Source: Leucobacter luti (GTDB lineage Bacteria; Actinomycetota; Actinomycetes; Actinomycetales; Microbacteriaceae). From it: DNA of 64,000 bases. The DNA is taken from the NCBI RefSeq assembly GCF_004217175.1, contig NZ_SHKI01000005.1, forward strand, positions 1 through 64,000. Reading direction: 5' to 3'. A program made the position numbers and the translations under genes. The first letter of the stretch is position 1; every line of letters begins with the position of its first letter. The notes under the pieces were generated by a model. The model saw nothing but the letters and a program-made list of their open reading frames with translations, had not been told where the DNA came from and did not search any database. Positions 44,941 through 53,259 of the stretch are shown here, in pieces.

Positions 44941-44952
44941 ACATGTGTTCGA
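44937..44952 (-). promoter_or_regulatory. LexA box 1 (lexA promoter)
   Basis: Minus strand TCGAACACATGTTTGC, close to the consensus TCGAAC-N4-GTTCGA and the GTTTG variant common in mycobacteria. It covers the lexA −35. A perfect TCGAACAC/GTGTTCGA pair (44927–44934, 44945–44952) overlaps it. Confidence 0.8.
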
Positions 44953-44968
44953 GTGTCGCGGAAAAGAA

Positions 44969-44984
44969 CGAAACATCTATTCGA
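44969..44984 (-). promoter_or_regulatory. LexA box 2
   Basis: Minus strand TCGAATAGATGTTTCG. It is imperfect at two or three positions but spaced like the other boxes. It lies between the divergent lexA and LysM promoters. Confidence 0.55.
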
Positions 44985-44992
44985 ACTCTTGC

Positions 44993-45021
44993 TTGCGGTT
45001 TCGATCTATCGAAGATATATT
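44993..45021 (+). promoter_or_regulatory. Promoter of LysM gene
   Basis: TTGCGG (44993–44998), a 17-bp spacer and TATATT (45016–45021), the best −10 in the window. The transcript would start near 45028, inside LexA box 3. Confidence 0.65.
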
Positions 45022-45037
45022 CGAAACAGATGTTCGC
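45022..45037 (-). promoter_or_regulatory. LexA box 3 (LysM promoter)
   Basis: Minus strand GCGAACATCTGTTTCG. It starts directly after the LysM −10 and so would block transcription when LexA is bound. Confidence 0.6.
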
Positions 45038-45080
45038 ATGGATCTCATATCCGCAGACATCGCGAAGAAAGGAAACGATC

Positions 45081-45527
45081 ATGAGCTCAGCTACTCTCAG
45101 CGCAGCAGTGATGTCGTCCCAGCGCACGGACGAGGCCCGCGACGCACGCGGTGCGCTTGGCGGTCCCCGCACCCGCATGCGCCTCACTCGTCGTGGCCGC
45201 GTGGTGTTCGGCGCTCTTGCCACCGTCTTCACCGCGGGCGTTCTCGCCTGTGTCGCGACGCTCGGCGCACCGCAGGCGCTGGCCTCAAACGCGCAGGCAG
45301 ACGGCCAGCAGTTCCACTACGTCGTGGTGCAGCCGGGCGCCTCGCTCTGGTCGGTCGCTACGGCCCTCGATTCCTCGGCTGACCCTCGCGACCTCGTCGC
45401 TGAGATCGTGCAGCTGAATCAGCTGGGCGGTTCAGGCGTGGAGGCCGGGCAGCCGATTGCCGTGCCGCTGCGATACTCGGACAGCCCCGTGGTGGTGTCG
45501 GCAGAAGAACTCGGTCTCTCCGCGTAG
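45081..45527 (+). CDS. SOS-type LysM membrane protein (DivS/ChiZ/YneA-like)
   Basis: 148 residues: a cytosolic basic head, one membrane helix (~36–60, RGRVVFGALATVFTAGVLACVATLG) and an external LysM domain (~78–125, HYVVVQPGASLWSVATAL…VQLNQLGGSGVEAGQPIAVPL). One-helix LysM proteins divergent from lexA are SOS cell-division suppressors (DivS of Corynebacterium, ChiZ of Mycobacterium, YneA of Bacillus). The role is inferred from this and from the LexA boxes. Start at 45081 with GAAAGGA upstream. Confidence 0.85.
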   Translation: MSSATLSAAVMSSQRTDEARDARGALGGPRTRMRLTRRGRVVFGALATVFTAGVLACVATLGAPQALASNAQADGQQFHYVVVQPGASLWSVATALDSSADPRDLVAEIVQLNQLGGSGVEAGQPIAVPLRYSDSPVVVSAEELGLSA

Positions 45528-45658
45528 CACTGCGCGCACGGCCCAGGTTCGGTGTTCCGTGGGTGCGCTTGGCCCGCACCACGGCGGCTGCCTGGCCCGC
45601 ATGACGGCGGCGGCGGAGCAGAGAAAGCGCAGAGACGCTGCCGAGCCGCAGCGCAGCG

Positions 45659-45664
45659 TAGACT
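45659..45664 (+). promoter_or_regulatory. −10-like TAGACT, leaderless spacing
   Basis: TAGACT ends six bases (GGGGCG) before the hisC GTG at 45671. Confidence 0.55.
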
Positions 45665-45670
45665 GGGGCG

Positions 45671-46759
45671 GTGACTAGCCTGAGCGATCTCCCACTCCGC
45701 GCAAACCTCGTCGGCAAGCAGCCGTACGGGGCACCGCAGGATGCCGTGCCCGTCAGCCTGAACGTGAACGAGAACACGCATCCGCTCCCCGACGAGGTCG
45801 TCGCGGACATCGCCGCCTCCTTGGCCGCCGCGGTTCGTGGCGTGAACCGGTACCCCGACCGCGAGTTCGGCGAGCTGCGAGCCGCGCTCGCCGGATACCT
45901 CGGGCATGGCCTGCAGCCCGAGCAGCTCTGGGCCGCGAACGGTTCGAACGAAGTCCTGCAGCAAATCCTCCAGGCATTCGGCGGTCCCGGGCGCTCGCTG
46001 CTCAGCTTCACCCCGAGCTACTCCATGTACCCCCTGCTCGCATCGGGTACCGACACGGCGTGGATCGACGTGCCCCGGCCCGCCGACTACGCCCTCACGC
46101 CCGAGCTCGTCACCGCCGCGCTCGCCGAGCACCGGCCAGACGTCGTGATCCTGTGCGGGCCCAACAACCCGACGGGCACGCCTCTTGACCGCGAGGTGAT
46201 CCTCGCCGCGTACGACGCGTTCGACGGGATCCTGATCGTCGACGAGGCCTACCAGGAGTTCGACGCGGAGCGCGAGAGCGCCGTCACGCTCCTCCCCGGG
46301 CGGCACCGGCTCCTCGTCTCGCGCACCATGAGCAAGGCGTTCGCGTTCGCCGGGGTGCGCCTCGGCTACCTCGCCGCGGACCCCGCAATCGTCGACGCCC
46401 TCCGCCTGGTGCGGCTGCCGTACCACCTCTCCGCGCTGACGCAGGCGGCCGCCACGGCGGCGCTCCGGCACTCCGGCGCGATGCTGCGCGCCGTCGCCGA
46501 CATTCGCGACCAGCGTGATCGCCTCGCCGCGGTGCTCACCGGGCTCGGGTACACCGTGCACGAGTCTGGTGCCAACTTCATCCTCGTTGGCGGATTCAGC
46601 GACCCCGGCGCCACGTTCGAGGCGCTCCGGGCGCGCGGAATCCTCATCCGCAACCTCAGCATCCCCGGCCACCTCCGCATCACCGCGGGCACCGCGGCGG
46701 AGACCGACGCCGTGATCGCCGCCATCACGGAGCTCGGGCCGGGCGGCGCGACGGCCTAG
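45671..46759 (+). CDS. hisC: Histidinol-phosphate aminotransferase
   Basis: PLP enzyme of histidine synthesis. 362 residues. The PLP lysine is Lys222 in SRTMSKAFAFAGVRLGY. Also seen: LNVNENTHPLPDEV near the start, ANGSNEVLQQILQAF and GPNNPTGTPL. The rest of the his cluster (hisB, hisH, priA) resumes 1.8 kb downstream after two thiol-redox genes. It starts on the GTG after TAGACT. Confidence 0.95.
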   Translation: MTSLSDLPLRANLVGKQPYGAPQDAVPVSLNVNENTHPLPDEVVADIAASLAAAVRGVNRYPDREFGELRAALAGYLGHGLQPEQLWAANGSNEVLQQILQAFGGPGRSLLSFTPSYSMYPLLASGTDTAWIDVPRPADYALTPELVTAALAEHRPDVVILCGPNNPTGTPLDREVILAAYDAFDGILIVDEAYQEFDAERESAVTLLPGRHRLLVSRTMSKAFAFAGVRLGYLAADPAIVDALRLVRLPYHLSALTQAAATAALRHSGAMLRAVADIRDQRDRLAAVLTGLGYTVHESGANFILVGGFSDPGATFEALRARGILIRNLSIPGHLRITAGTAAETDAVIAAITELGPGGATA

Positions 46760-46787
46760 CGCGCGAGGATCGAACACGCGCGCGCCA

Positions 46788-46811
46788 GGCTGCGCGCCGC
46801 GTCGCGCAGCC
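46788..46811. terminator. Hairpin after hisC
   Basis: GGCTGCGCG and CGCGCAGCC form a perfect 9-bp stem with a CCGCGT loop, 28 bases after the hisC stop. There is no T-run, so termination is uncertain. Confidence 0.5.
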
Positions 46812-46901
46812 CCGCGCGCCGGTCGCCGGGATTCTCCGCTCAGAAATGCTGCGTGACCCCCTGGTTTTTGGCGCGCGCGCCCGGCTGGGCTACTCAATCT
46901 G

Positions 46902-46941
46902 GGCGTTCCCGGAACGCCAGCGCCGGGGCTCCGGCTAGCCT
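46902..46941 (+). promoter_or_regulatory. Palindrome and −10-like TAGCCT before dsbA-like gene
   Basis: GGCGTTCC-C-GGAACGCC (46902–46918) is an 8-bp inverted repeat where the −35 would be. TAGCCT (46936–46941) ends seven bases before the ATG at 46949. A regulator binding the palindrome could control the redox pair. Confidence 0.45.
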
Positions 46942-46948
46942 GGTGTGT

Positions 46949-47719
46949 ATGCCTCACGCCCCTGAGACCCTGCCCCGCACTGAGCTCGAGCGCAGACTTC
47001 GTCGCTCCCGAACCCTGAACCTGGTGCTCGGCGCGCTCGCCGTGGTCGGGCTCGTGTTCGGCGGCGTGCAGCTCGCGCAGGGCGGTGCCGCGGGCGGCGC
47101 CACCGCCGCGTCGGACGGGGCCGCGGCCGAGGACTCCGCAGCTGGCACCGACGCCGACACCGCGGTGACGGTGGAGCGGCGCATCGACGGCGACACCATG
47201 GCGATTGGCGCCCTCGACGCCCCGGTGGTGCTGAGCGAGTGGGTCGACTTCCGCTGCCCCTTCTGCGCCGTGTTCTCGCGCGACACCTTCCCCGTGCTCG
47301 TGGAGGAGTACGTCAACACCGGCAAGGTGCGCCTCGAAATGCACGACGTCGCCTACTTCGGCGAGGAATCCACTCGGGCCGCCGCTGCCGCGCGCGCCGC
47401 GGGGGAGCAGGAGCACTACTTCGAGTTCGTGAAGGCGGTCTACGACGCGGCGCCCGAGAGCGGGCACCCGGATCTCACGCCCGAGGAGCTGCTCGCGTTC
47501 GCCAAGACCGCCAAGGTGCCGGATCTCGACCGGTTCGCCGCGGACATGGAGCGCGCCGACCTGCGCGAGGCCGTGAGCCAGAGCACCACGCAGGCCCAGC
47601 AGCTCGGGGTGAGCGGCGTCCCGTTCTTCGCGGTCGACGGGCAAGCGATCAGCGGTGCGCAACCGGTCGAGACGTTCCGCGCCATGCTCGACGAGGCGCT
47701 GGCCGCGGCGAAGCAGTAG
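46949..47719 (+). CDS. Membrane-anchored DsbA-family thioredoxin
   Basis: 256 residues: a short charged head, one membrane anchor (~21–45), an Ala-rich spacer, and a DsbA-like thioredoxin fold with active site CPFC (Cys103/Cys106 in VDFRCPFCAVFS). The cis-Pro loop is GVSGVPFFAVDGQ. It should oxidise or isomerise secreted proteins outside the membrane. The CcdA-like gene follows after nine bases, so electrons may come from that. The ATG at 46949 is placed by TAGCCT at leaderless spacing. Confidence 0.9.
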   Translation: MPHAPETLPRTELERRLRRSRTLNLVLGALAVVGLVFGGVQLAQGGAAGGATAASDGAAAEDSAAGTDADTAVTVERRIDGDTMAIGALDAPVVLSEWVDFRCPFCAVFSRDTFPVLVEEYVNTGKVRLEMHDVAYFGEESTRAAAAARAAGEQEHYFEFVKAVYDAAPESGHPDLTPEELLAFAKTAKVPDLDRFAADMERADLREAVSQSTTQAQQLGVSGVPFFAVDGQAISGAQPVETFRAMLDEALAAAKQ

Positions 47720-47728
47720 GTCGGGGCC

Positions 47729-48586
47729 GTGAGTCTGACCCTGCTCGGCGCGTTCCTCGGTGGCGTGCTGACGCTGCTGAGTCCGTGCTCGGTGATGCTG
47801 CTCCCCGCGTTCTTCGCCTACGCGTTCTCGAGCCCCGGAGCGCTGCTCGCGCGCACCGGGGTGTTCTTCCTCGGGCTGGCAACCGCCCTCGTGCCGCTCG
47901 GCCTGCTCGCCGGCACGCTCGGCGCGTGGGTCAATCAGCACCGCTTCACGCTGGTCACGATCGCCTCCGTGCTCGTGATCGTGCTCGGCGCGGCGCTGCT
48001 GCTCGGCGTTCGGATCCCGGGGGTGATCGCCCAGCGCGGCGCCGAGAGCGCCTCGATCGCCTCCGTGTTTGCGCTCGGCACGGTGTACGGCCTGGCTGGA
48101 GTGTGCGCCGGCCCGCTGCTGGGCGCGGCGCTCGCGTTCGCCGCGTTCGGCGGCAACGCGATCGCCGGCGGGATCGTGCTCCTCGTGTTCGCGGCCGGGA
48201 TGACCGCGCCGCTGCTCGTGCTTGCCGTGCTGTGGGAGCGCCTGCCCGCCGTGCGCCGGCTCGTGCGCCCCCGCGAGCTCGTGATTGGCCGCTGGCGCAA
48301 TGCGTGGACGAACATCATCGGCGGGGCGCTGACCATCGCGATCGGGGTGCTCCTCCTCGTGACGCAGGGCACCACCTCGATCGGGGGCGTGCTCGGGGCG
48401 ACGGATCAGGCGCGGCTCGAATCATCCGTGATGAACTTCGCCGCCGGAGTGCCCGACTGGGTGGTGCTCGTGCTGTTCCTGGTCCTGGCGGGGATCTGGG
48501 TCACCGTGTATGTCACGCGCCGCCGCCGCCGCACCGCGCCGCAGCGGGCCGTTGCGGAGGCTGATCCGGCACACGAACCCGGATAG
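47729..48586 (+). CDS. CcdA/DsbD-type membrane thiol-disulfide transporter
   Basis: 285 residues with about six to seven hydrophobic helices. The two redox cysteines are in [18 protein letters not shown] (helix 1) and [18 protein letters not shown] (later helix). The family moves reducing power from cytosolic thioredoxin to external proteins, here most likely the adjacent DsbA-like protein. No cytochrome c biogenesis gene is nearby, so a general redox role is inferred. GTG start at 47729. Confidence 0.9.
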   Translation: MSLTLLGAFLGGVLTLLSPCSVMLLPAFFAYAFSSPGALLARTGVFFLGLATALVPLGLLAGTLGAWVNQHRFTLVTIASVLVIVLGAALLLGVRIPGVIAQRGAESASIASVFALGTVYGLAGVCAGPLLGAALAFAAFGGNAIAGGIVLLVFAAGMTAPLLVLAVLWERLPAVRRLVRPRELVIGRWRNAWTNIIGGALTIAIGVLLLVTQGTTSIGGVLGATDQARLESSVMNFAAGVPDWVVLVLFLVLAGIWVTVYVTRRRRRTAPQRAVAEADPAHEPG

Positions 48587-48589
48587 ACT
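48584..48589 (+). promoter_or_regulatory. −10-like TAGACT, leaderless spacing
   Basis: TAGACT ends seven bases before the hisB ATG at 48597. It overlaps the stop codon of the CcdA gene, so hisB has its own promoter. CTGATC (48561–48566) is 17 bp upstream. Confidence 0.55.
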
Positions 48590-48596
48590 TGGCTGC

Positions 48597-49205
48597 ATGA
48601 CCGCAGCCACACGTACCGTCGCGCTCGAGCGTTCAACGAGCGAGTCGCAGATCAGCCTGAGCCTCGACCTTGATGGCACCGGTGCCTCAGACATTCAGAC
48701 CGGGGTTCCGTTCTTCGATCACATGCTCACGGCGTTTGCACGGCACTCGCTCACTGACCTGACGGTACGCGCCACCGGCGATATCGACATCGACGTGCAC
48801 CACACGGTCGAAGACACGGGGATCCTGCTGGGCCAGGCCCTCCTTGCCGCGCTGGGCGACAAACGAGGCATCTCGCGCTACGGCGATGCCCTCGTGCCGC
48901 TCGACGAGGCGCTCGCGCAGGCGGTCGTGGACATCTCGGGACGCCCGTACCTCGTGCACTCCGGCGAGCCCGCTGGCTTCGAATTCCACCTCATCGGCGG
49001 CCACTTCACCGGGTCGATGGTGCGGCACTTCTTCGAGGCGCTGACCCTCAACGCGCGCCTCACCGTGCACCTGAAGCTGATCGAGGGGCGCGATCCGCAC
49101 CACATCGCGGAGGCCGAGTTCAAGGCGTTCGCCCGCGCGTTCCGCCAGGCGAAGGCCCTCGACCCGCTCGTCACCGGCGTGCCGTCGACCAAGGGTGCGC
49201 TGTGA
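48597..49205 (+). CDS. hisB: Imidazoleglycerol-phosphate dehydratase
   Basis: Monofunctional IGPD, 202 residues, lacking the histidinol-phosphatase domain. The metal-binding motifs [12 protein letters not shown] and later [31 protein letters not shown] are present, as is [15 protein letters not shown]. It begins the hisB-hisH-priA run. hisH starts on its stop (GTGA overlap). Confidence 0.96.
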   Translation: MTAATRTVALERSTSESQISLSLDLDGTGASDIQTGVPFFDHMLTAFARHSLTDLTVRATGDIDIDVHHTVEDTGILLGQALLAALGDKRGISRYGDALVPLDEALAQAVVDISGRPYLVHSGEPAGFEFHLIGGHFTGSMVRHFFEALTLNARLTVHLKLIEGRDPHHIAEAEFKAFARAFRQAKALDPLVTGVPSTKGAL

Positions 49206-49840
49206 CCGCAGCCGCCCCGCGCGTCGCCGTGCTCGACTACGGCTCGGGCAACGTGCACTCGGCGGTGAAGGCGCTCGTCGCTGCCGGTGCCGAGGTCGAG
49301 CTGACCCGCGACCCGCGCGCGGTGCAGGCGGCTGACGGGCTGCTCGTGCCCGGCGTGGGCGCGTTCGACGCCGTGATGCAGCAGCTCACGGCCGTGCGCG
49401 GCGACGAGCTGATCGACCGCCGGCTCGCCGGGGGCCGCCCGGTGCTCGGCATCTGCGTGGGCCTCCAGGTGATGTTCGCCCGCGGGGTGGAGCGAGGCGT
49501 TGAAACCGACGGGCTGGATCAGTGGCCGGGGACGGTGCGCGAGCTGCGGGCTCCCGTGCTGCCGCACATGGGCTGGAACACGATCGCACCGCCGCAGGAC
49601 TCGCGCCTGTTCGATGGGGTCGCGGATGAGCGCTTCTACTTCGTGCACTCGAACGCAGCGACCGAGTGGACGCTCGAGGGTCGCACCGAGGCGACTCGGC
49701 CGCGCGTCACCTGGGCCGAGCACGGCGAGCGCTTCGTCGCGGCGGTTGAAAACGGCCCGCTCAGCGCCACCCAGTTTCATCCCGAAAAGTCCGGTGAGGC
49801 CGGCATTCAGCTGCTGCGCAACTGGATCACCACGTTCTGA
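49202..49840 (+). CDS. hisH: Imidazole glycerol phosphate synthase, glutaminase subunit
   Basis: Supplies ammonia to HisF. 212 residues of the class I glutamine amidotransferase fold. The catalytic triad is Cys85 ([11 protein letters not shown]), His193 and Glu195 (TQFHPEKSG). N-terminal [18 protein letters not shown] is typical. It overlaps hisB and is followed by priA. hisF is outside the window. Confidence 0.96.
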   Translation: MTAAAPRVAVLDYGSGNVHSAVKALVAAGAEVELTRDPRAVQAADGLLVPGVGAFDAVMQQLTAVRGDELIDRRLAGGRPVLGICVGLQVMFARGVERGVETDGLDQWPGTVRELRAPVLPHMGWNTIAPPQDSRLFDGVADERFYFVHSNAATEWTLEGRTEATRPRVTWAEHGERFVAAVENGPLSATQFHPEKSGEAGIQLLRNWITTF

Positions 49841-49863
49841 CACCCACAAGGAGCACATCACAC

Positions 49864-50628
49864 ATGAGCGAGTTCACCGAGGGGCCGAAGCTGCAGCTGT
49901 TGCCCGCGATCGACATGGTCGACGGCAAGGCGGTGCGTCTCACGCAGGGTGAGGCTGGCACCGAGACGAACTACGGCAGCCCGGTCGACGCAGCGATGGA
50001 CTGGATCGAGCAGGGCGCCGAGTGGATTCACCTCGTCGACCTCGACGCGGCATTCGGCCGCGGCAGCAACGTCGCTGTGGCGCGCAAGATCGTGAAGCGC
50101 GCCGGCACGGCAGTGGACATCGAGTTCTCCGGCGGGATCCGTGACGACGCGAGCCTGGAGGCGGCCCTCGAGATGGGGGTGCGCCGGGTCAACCTCGGCA
50201 CCGCCGCGCTTGAAAACCCGGAGTGGACCCGCTCGGTTATCGCCCGCTTCGGCGATCAGATCGCGGTCGGCCTCGACGTGCGCGGCGAGACGCTCGCGGC
50301 GCGCGGGTGGACCGAAGAGGGCGGCAATCTGTGGGACGTGCTTGAGCGCCTCGAAGACGCGAACTGCTCGCGCTACGTGGTCACCGATGTGACGAAGGAC
50401 GGCACGATGCGCGGACCGAACGTGGAGCTGCTGCGCGAGATGTGCGAGCGGACCGATCGCCCGGTGGTCGCCTCCGGCGGTGTCTCAAGCCTCGACGACC
50501 TCGTCGCCCTGCGCGCGCTCGTACCGCTGGGCGTCGAGGGCGCCATCATCGGTAAGGCGCTCTACGATGGCGCGTTCTCCCTGCCCGCGGCGCTCGACGT
50601 TGCCGGCCGTCCCGCGGCGCACGCGTAG
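49864..50628 (+). CDS. priA: Phosphoribosyl isomerase (PriA/HisA)
   Basis: (βα)8-barrel, 254 residues. Catalytic Asp17 is in [13 protein letters not shown] and the second Asp is near residue 175 in [27 protein letters not shown] is the phosphate-loop area. In many actinobacteria this enzyme serves both histidine and tryptophan synthesis because trpF is missing; that is likely here but not shown. AAGGAG lies before the ATG. Confidence 0.95.
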   Translation: MSEFTEGPKLQLLPAIDMVDGKAVRLTQGEAGTETNYGSPVDAAMDWIEQGAEWIHLVDLDAAFGRGSNVAVARKIVKRAGTAVDIEFSGGIRDDASLEAALEMGVRRVNLGTAALENPEWTRSVIARFGDQIAVGLDVRGETLAARGWTEEGGNLWDVLERLEDANCSRYVVTDVTKDGTMRGPNVELLREMCERTDRPVVASGGVSSLDDLVALRALVPLGVEGAIIGKALYDGAFSLPAALDVAGRPAAHA

Positions 50629-50669
50629 CCGCGCCGGTTCCGAGACCCGAGAACGCGACCGGCTGAGCC

Positions 50670-51575
50670 ATGGCGATCAAGAAGCTCCCCTCGACGGGTG
50701 ACGTCCCGCGGTCGACGGGGGTCCCGGAGAGCCTCGTCCCCGGGGGGCCCGCTGACTCGGCGGGGTTCCCCTGGGAGGGGCGCACCTTCGACCACCACGG
50801 CACAGCGTTCGCCGACGACGACGGCGCGACGCCCGTGCTGGTTGCCGCCGCCGTCGCCGAGCTGCGTGCCGCTGCAGCGGCCGCCGCGGCCGCAACCGAC
50901 GCCGCGGCGCACTGGGCGGCGGTCGCCGACATCGCCGCCGCGCACGGCCGCGTGATCGCGGAGCTGGGGGCGGCGCGCGTGCTCGTGCCAATGCTCGCCG
51001 AGGCCGGCGACCTGGGCGTGACCCCGGAGGGGAAGACCGTCGAGAAGACGCAGGAGCTGTCGATCGTCACGGTCGCGGCCCCGGACGGCCGGCGCGTGCT
51101 CCCGGTGTTCAGCTCCGTGACCACGCTCGCGAGCTGGCACGAGAGCGCGCGGCCGATCCCGGTCCCCGCGACCCAGGCCGCGCTCGCGGCGGTGCAGGAA
51201 CTGACCGACCTCATCATCCTTGACGCGGCGACACCCGAGCTTGAGTACGGGATCCGGCGTCCCGCTCTGCGCGCGCTCGCGCTCGGCGAGGCGTACGTGC
51301 CCGGCTGGGCGGACGACGAGGTGCTCGCGGCGTTCCGCGCGGCGGTTGCCACCGAGGCGGCGGTCGCGGACCTGTGGCTGTCGCCCGGGGACCCCGAGGG
51401 TCGCCTGCTCGCACCCGAGGTGGACGTCAATCTCAAGCTCGCGCCGGGGCTCGACCGCGCCGCCCTGGGGGAGCTCCTCGAACGCGCGCAGGCCGGCTGG
51501 GCGGCGTCCGCCGTGATCGCGGAGCGCGTGGACTCGATGCGCGTGCGCCCCGTCGCCGCCCCGCGCGGCGCGTAG
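50670..51575 (+). CDS. SseB-family protein
   Basis: 301 residues. The SseB N-terminal-like domain covers about residues 90–220 (VLVPMLAEAGDL…KTQELSIVTVAAPDGRRVLPVFSSVTTLASWHESARPIPVPATQAAL). The family name comes from a type III effector chaperone, but actinobacterial members lack that context. Genes of this kind often sit between priA and infC in Microbacteriaceae. Function unknown. The first ~45 residues are Pro/Gly-rich. Confidence 0.82.
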   Translation: MAIKKLPSTGDVPRSTGVPESLVPGGPADSAGFPWEGRTFDHHGTAFADDDGATPVLVAAAVAELRAAAAAAAAATDAAAHWAAVADIAAAHGRVIAELGAARVLVPMLAEAGDLGVTPEGKTVEKTQELSIVTVAAPDGRRVLPVFSSVTTLASWHESARPIPVPATQAALAAVQELTDLIILDAATPELEYGIRRPALRALALGEAYVPGWADDEVLAAFRAAVATEAAVADLWLSPGDPEGRLLAPEVDVNLKLAPGLDRAALGELLERAQAGWAASAVIAERVDSMRVRPVAAPRGA

Positions 51576-51608
51576 CGCCACGCGGGCACCGCGCCACGGC
51601 TCCGCCAG

Positions 51609-51640
51609 CACGCCAACACGCCAACACGCCAACACGCCAA
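51609..51640. repeat. 8-bp tandem repeat CACGCCAA, four copies
   Basis: Four perfect units and a degenerate fifth, between the sseB stop and the azlD stop. An octamer not a multiple of three in noncoding DNA; copy number could vary. The rest of the 51576–51673 gap shows nothing. Confidence 0.85.
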
Positions 51641-51673
51641 CGTGCCAGTCACCGACCCTGCCTGCCGCCCCGG

Positions 51674-52000
51674 CTACAGCAGGTTGAGCAGCAGGATGTA
51701 GCTCGCCGTTCCCGCGGCGATGCTGAGGAGCGCGCGGCGCCTGCCGAGCAGGTGCACTGCGACGGTGACGAGCGCCGCCGCCGCGACCGCCCAGGCGTGG
51801 TCCGGACGCTGCGCGACCTCGTCCCGCAGCACGACGACGGCGAGGATGAGCATGATCCCGACCGGCATCCACCGCCCCAGGGCCTGAACGAACCGCGACT
51901 TCCGCAGGGGCTTCAATATCGCGAACGGCAGCACGCGGAGCGCGAGCGTGATCCCGCCGGCGACCAGGACCGCCGCGATGAGGTAGCCGATGTCAGGCAC
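51674..52000 (-). CDS. azlD: AzlD-type branched-chain amino acid export subunit
   Basis: 108 residues, about four hydrophobic helices: IGYLIAAVLVAGGITLALRVLPF, then WMPVGIMLILAVVVLRDEV and a final HLLGRRRALLSIAAGTASYILLL. It is the small subunit partner of AzlC, which it overlaps by eight bases, so the two are translated together. The pair exports branched-chain or other amino acids. Confidence 0.92.
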   Translation of the reverse strand: MPDIGYLIAAVLVAGGITLALRVLPFAILKPLRKSRFVQALGRWMPVGIMLILAVVVLRDEVAQRPDHAWAVAAAALVTVAVHLLGRRRALLSIAAGTASYILLLNLL

Positions 52001-52715
52001 GATCCGCCCCCTTCGTGATGGCGAAGCGCACGGCGAGAGCCGCGGCGAAGATGATGAGCGCCGCGAGGAGCGTTTGGTCTGGGAACGCGAAGAGCGCGAC
52101 GGTGACCGCGAGCCCGGCGAGCAGCGCCGAGGGGACCTCGCGGCGGCTGCGGAGCGCGTCGAGCGTCATGACGATGAACAGTGCGACGAGGGCGAACTCG
52201 AACCCCTCGATGGGTGCCGGGAGCGCCGCGGCAAGCCACACGCCCACGAGCCCGCCGCCCACCCAGTACGCCTGCATGGCGAGCTGCCCGGTCACCATCC
52301 GCGCGGAGGAGAGCTGGGCGGCGGGCATGAGCACGTAGGTGGCGTACGCCTCGTCGATCATCGCGTAGATCGAGTACGCGCGCGGCAGTCCCGGCCGCAC
52401 GCGAGAGACGGGGAACGAGAGCGCGTAGAACACGTGCCGGAAATTCACGGCGAACACCGTCACCGCGATCGTGACGAGCGGCGTGGCCGCCGCGATCATG
52501 CCGACGAGGAGCAGCTCCACCGAGCCAGCGAACACGCCGATCGCGAGCGCGGGCGAGACCCACCACGGGAGGCCGGCCTGCACCACGAGCACGCCGAGCG
52601 CGATCCCGAGCGGGAATATGCCGAGGCCGACGCCGAGGGAATCGTTGAGCCCGGCAGCGATCTGGCCGCGGCGCGACGGTGGGGCGCCCTCGGACGCGGC
52701 GGTGGATTCCGGCAT
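51993..52715 (-). CDS. azlC: AzlC-family amino acid exporter
   Basis: 240 residues with about six helices. Family landmarks are GIFPLGIALGVLVVQAGLPWWVS, GSVELLLVGMIAAATPLVTIAVTVFAVNFRHVFYALSF and YSIYAMIDEAYATYV. The ATG at 52715 gives MPESTAASEGAPPSRR. It is divergent from an Lrp-family gene, the usual regulator of azlCD. Confidence 0.93.
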   Translation of the reverse strand: MPESTAASEGAPPSRRGQIAAGLNDSLGVGLGIFPLGIALGVLVVQAGLPWWVSPALAIGVFAGSVELLLVGMIAAATPLVTIAVTVFAVNFRHVFYALSFPVSRVRPGLPRAYSIYAMIDEAYATYVLMPAAQLSSARMVTGQLAMQAYWVGGGLVGVWLAAALPAPIEGFEFALVALFIVMTLDALRSRREVPSALLAGLAVTVALFAFPDQTLLAALIIFAAALAVRFAITKGADRA

Positions 52716-52725
52716 ATGACTATAT

Positions 52726-52744
52726 TTGCGCAGACACCGCGCAA
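52726..52744. promoter_or_regulatory. Putative Lrp operator between azlC and lrp
   Basis: TTGCGC (52726–52731) and GCGCAA (52739–52744) form an inverted repeat with a 7-bp gap in the AT-rich divergent intergenic region. A site here could control both promoters. CAATAT (52783–52788) is six bases before the lrp ATG at leaderless spacing. Confidence 0.5.
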
Positions 52745-52794
52745 TGTGCGTGCTGAATTGGTCACCAGGGCCGCTGATCGGGCAATATATGTGC

Positions 52795-53229
52795 ATGGAC
52801 AGCCTTGACCGCGCAATTATTGACGAGCTCGTTCGCGATGGGCGCGTGACGAACGTCGAACTCGCGTCCCGCGTTGGCCTCACTGCGGGGCCGTGCCTGC
52901 GCCGCGTGCAGCGGTTGGAGGCTGACGGGGTGATCCGCGGCTACCACGCGAGTGTCGACCCGCACGCCGTGGGGCGCGGCTTCGAGGTGATCCTGCACGT
53001 CGATCTCGTGACGCAGGAGGCGGCGGTGGTCACAGACTTCGAGCGGGAGGCCGCCGCGCTCGAAGAGGTCTCGGAGTTCAAGCGCCTCTTCGGGACACCC
53101 GACTACTTCTTGCGGATCGCGGTCGCCGACCTCGCCGGCTACGAGGAGTTTTTGACGGGGCGGATCATGTCGATCCGTGGGGTGGGGAAGGTGAGCTCCC
53201 ACTTCTCCATGAAGAACCTCAAGGGCTGA
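52795..53229 (+). CDS. Lrp/AsnC-family transcriptional regulator
   Basis: 144 residues. An N-terminal HTH (LDRAIIDELVRDGRVTNVELASRVGLTAGPCLRRVQRLEADGVIRGYHASVDP) and a C-terminal RAM ligand domain (FEVILHVDL…FKRLFGTPDYFLRIAVADLAGYEEFL). It likely senses an amino acid and controls the divergent azlCD exporter. The ATG at 52795 (MDSLDRAI) is preferred to the one at 52789 because CAATAT sits at leaderless spacing and relatives start MDxLDR. Confidence 0.93.
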   Translation: MDSLDRAIIDELVRDGRVTNVELASRVGLTAGPCLRRVQRLEADGVIRGYHASVDPHAVGRGFEVILHVDLVTQEAAVVTDFEREAAALEEVSEFKRLFGTPDYFLRIAVADLAGYEEFLTGRIMSIRGVGKVSSHFSMKNLKG

Positions 53230-53259
53230 GGGCGGGGGAGAAGTGGGAGCCGCGCTCCT

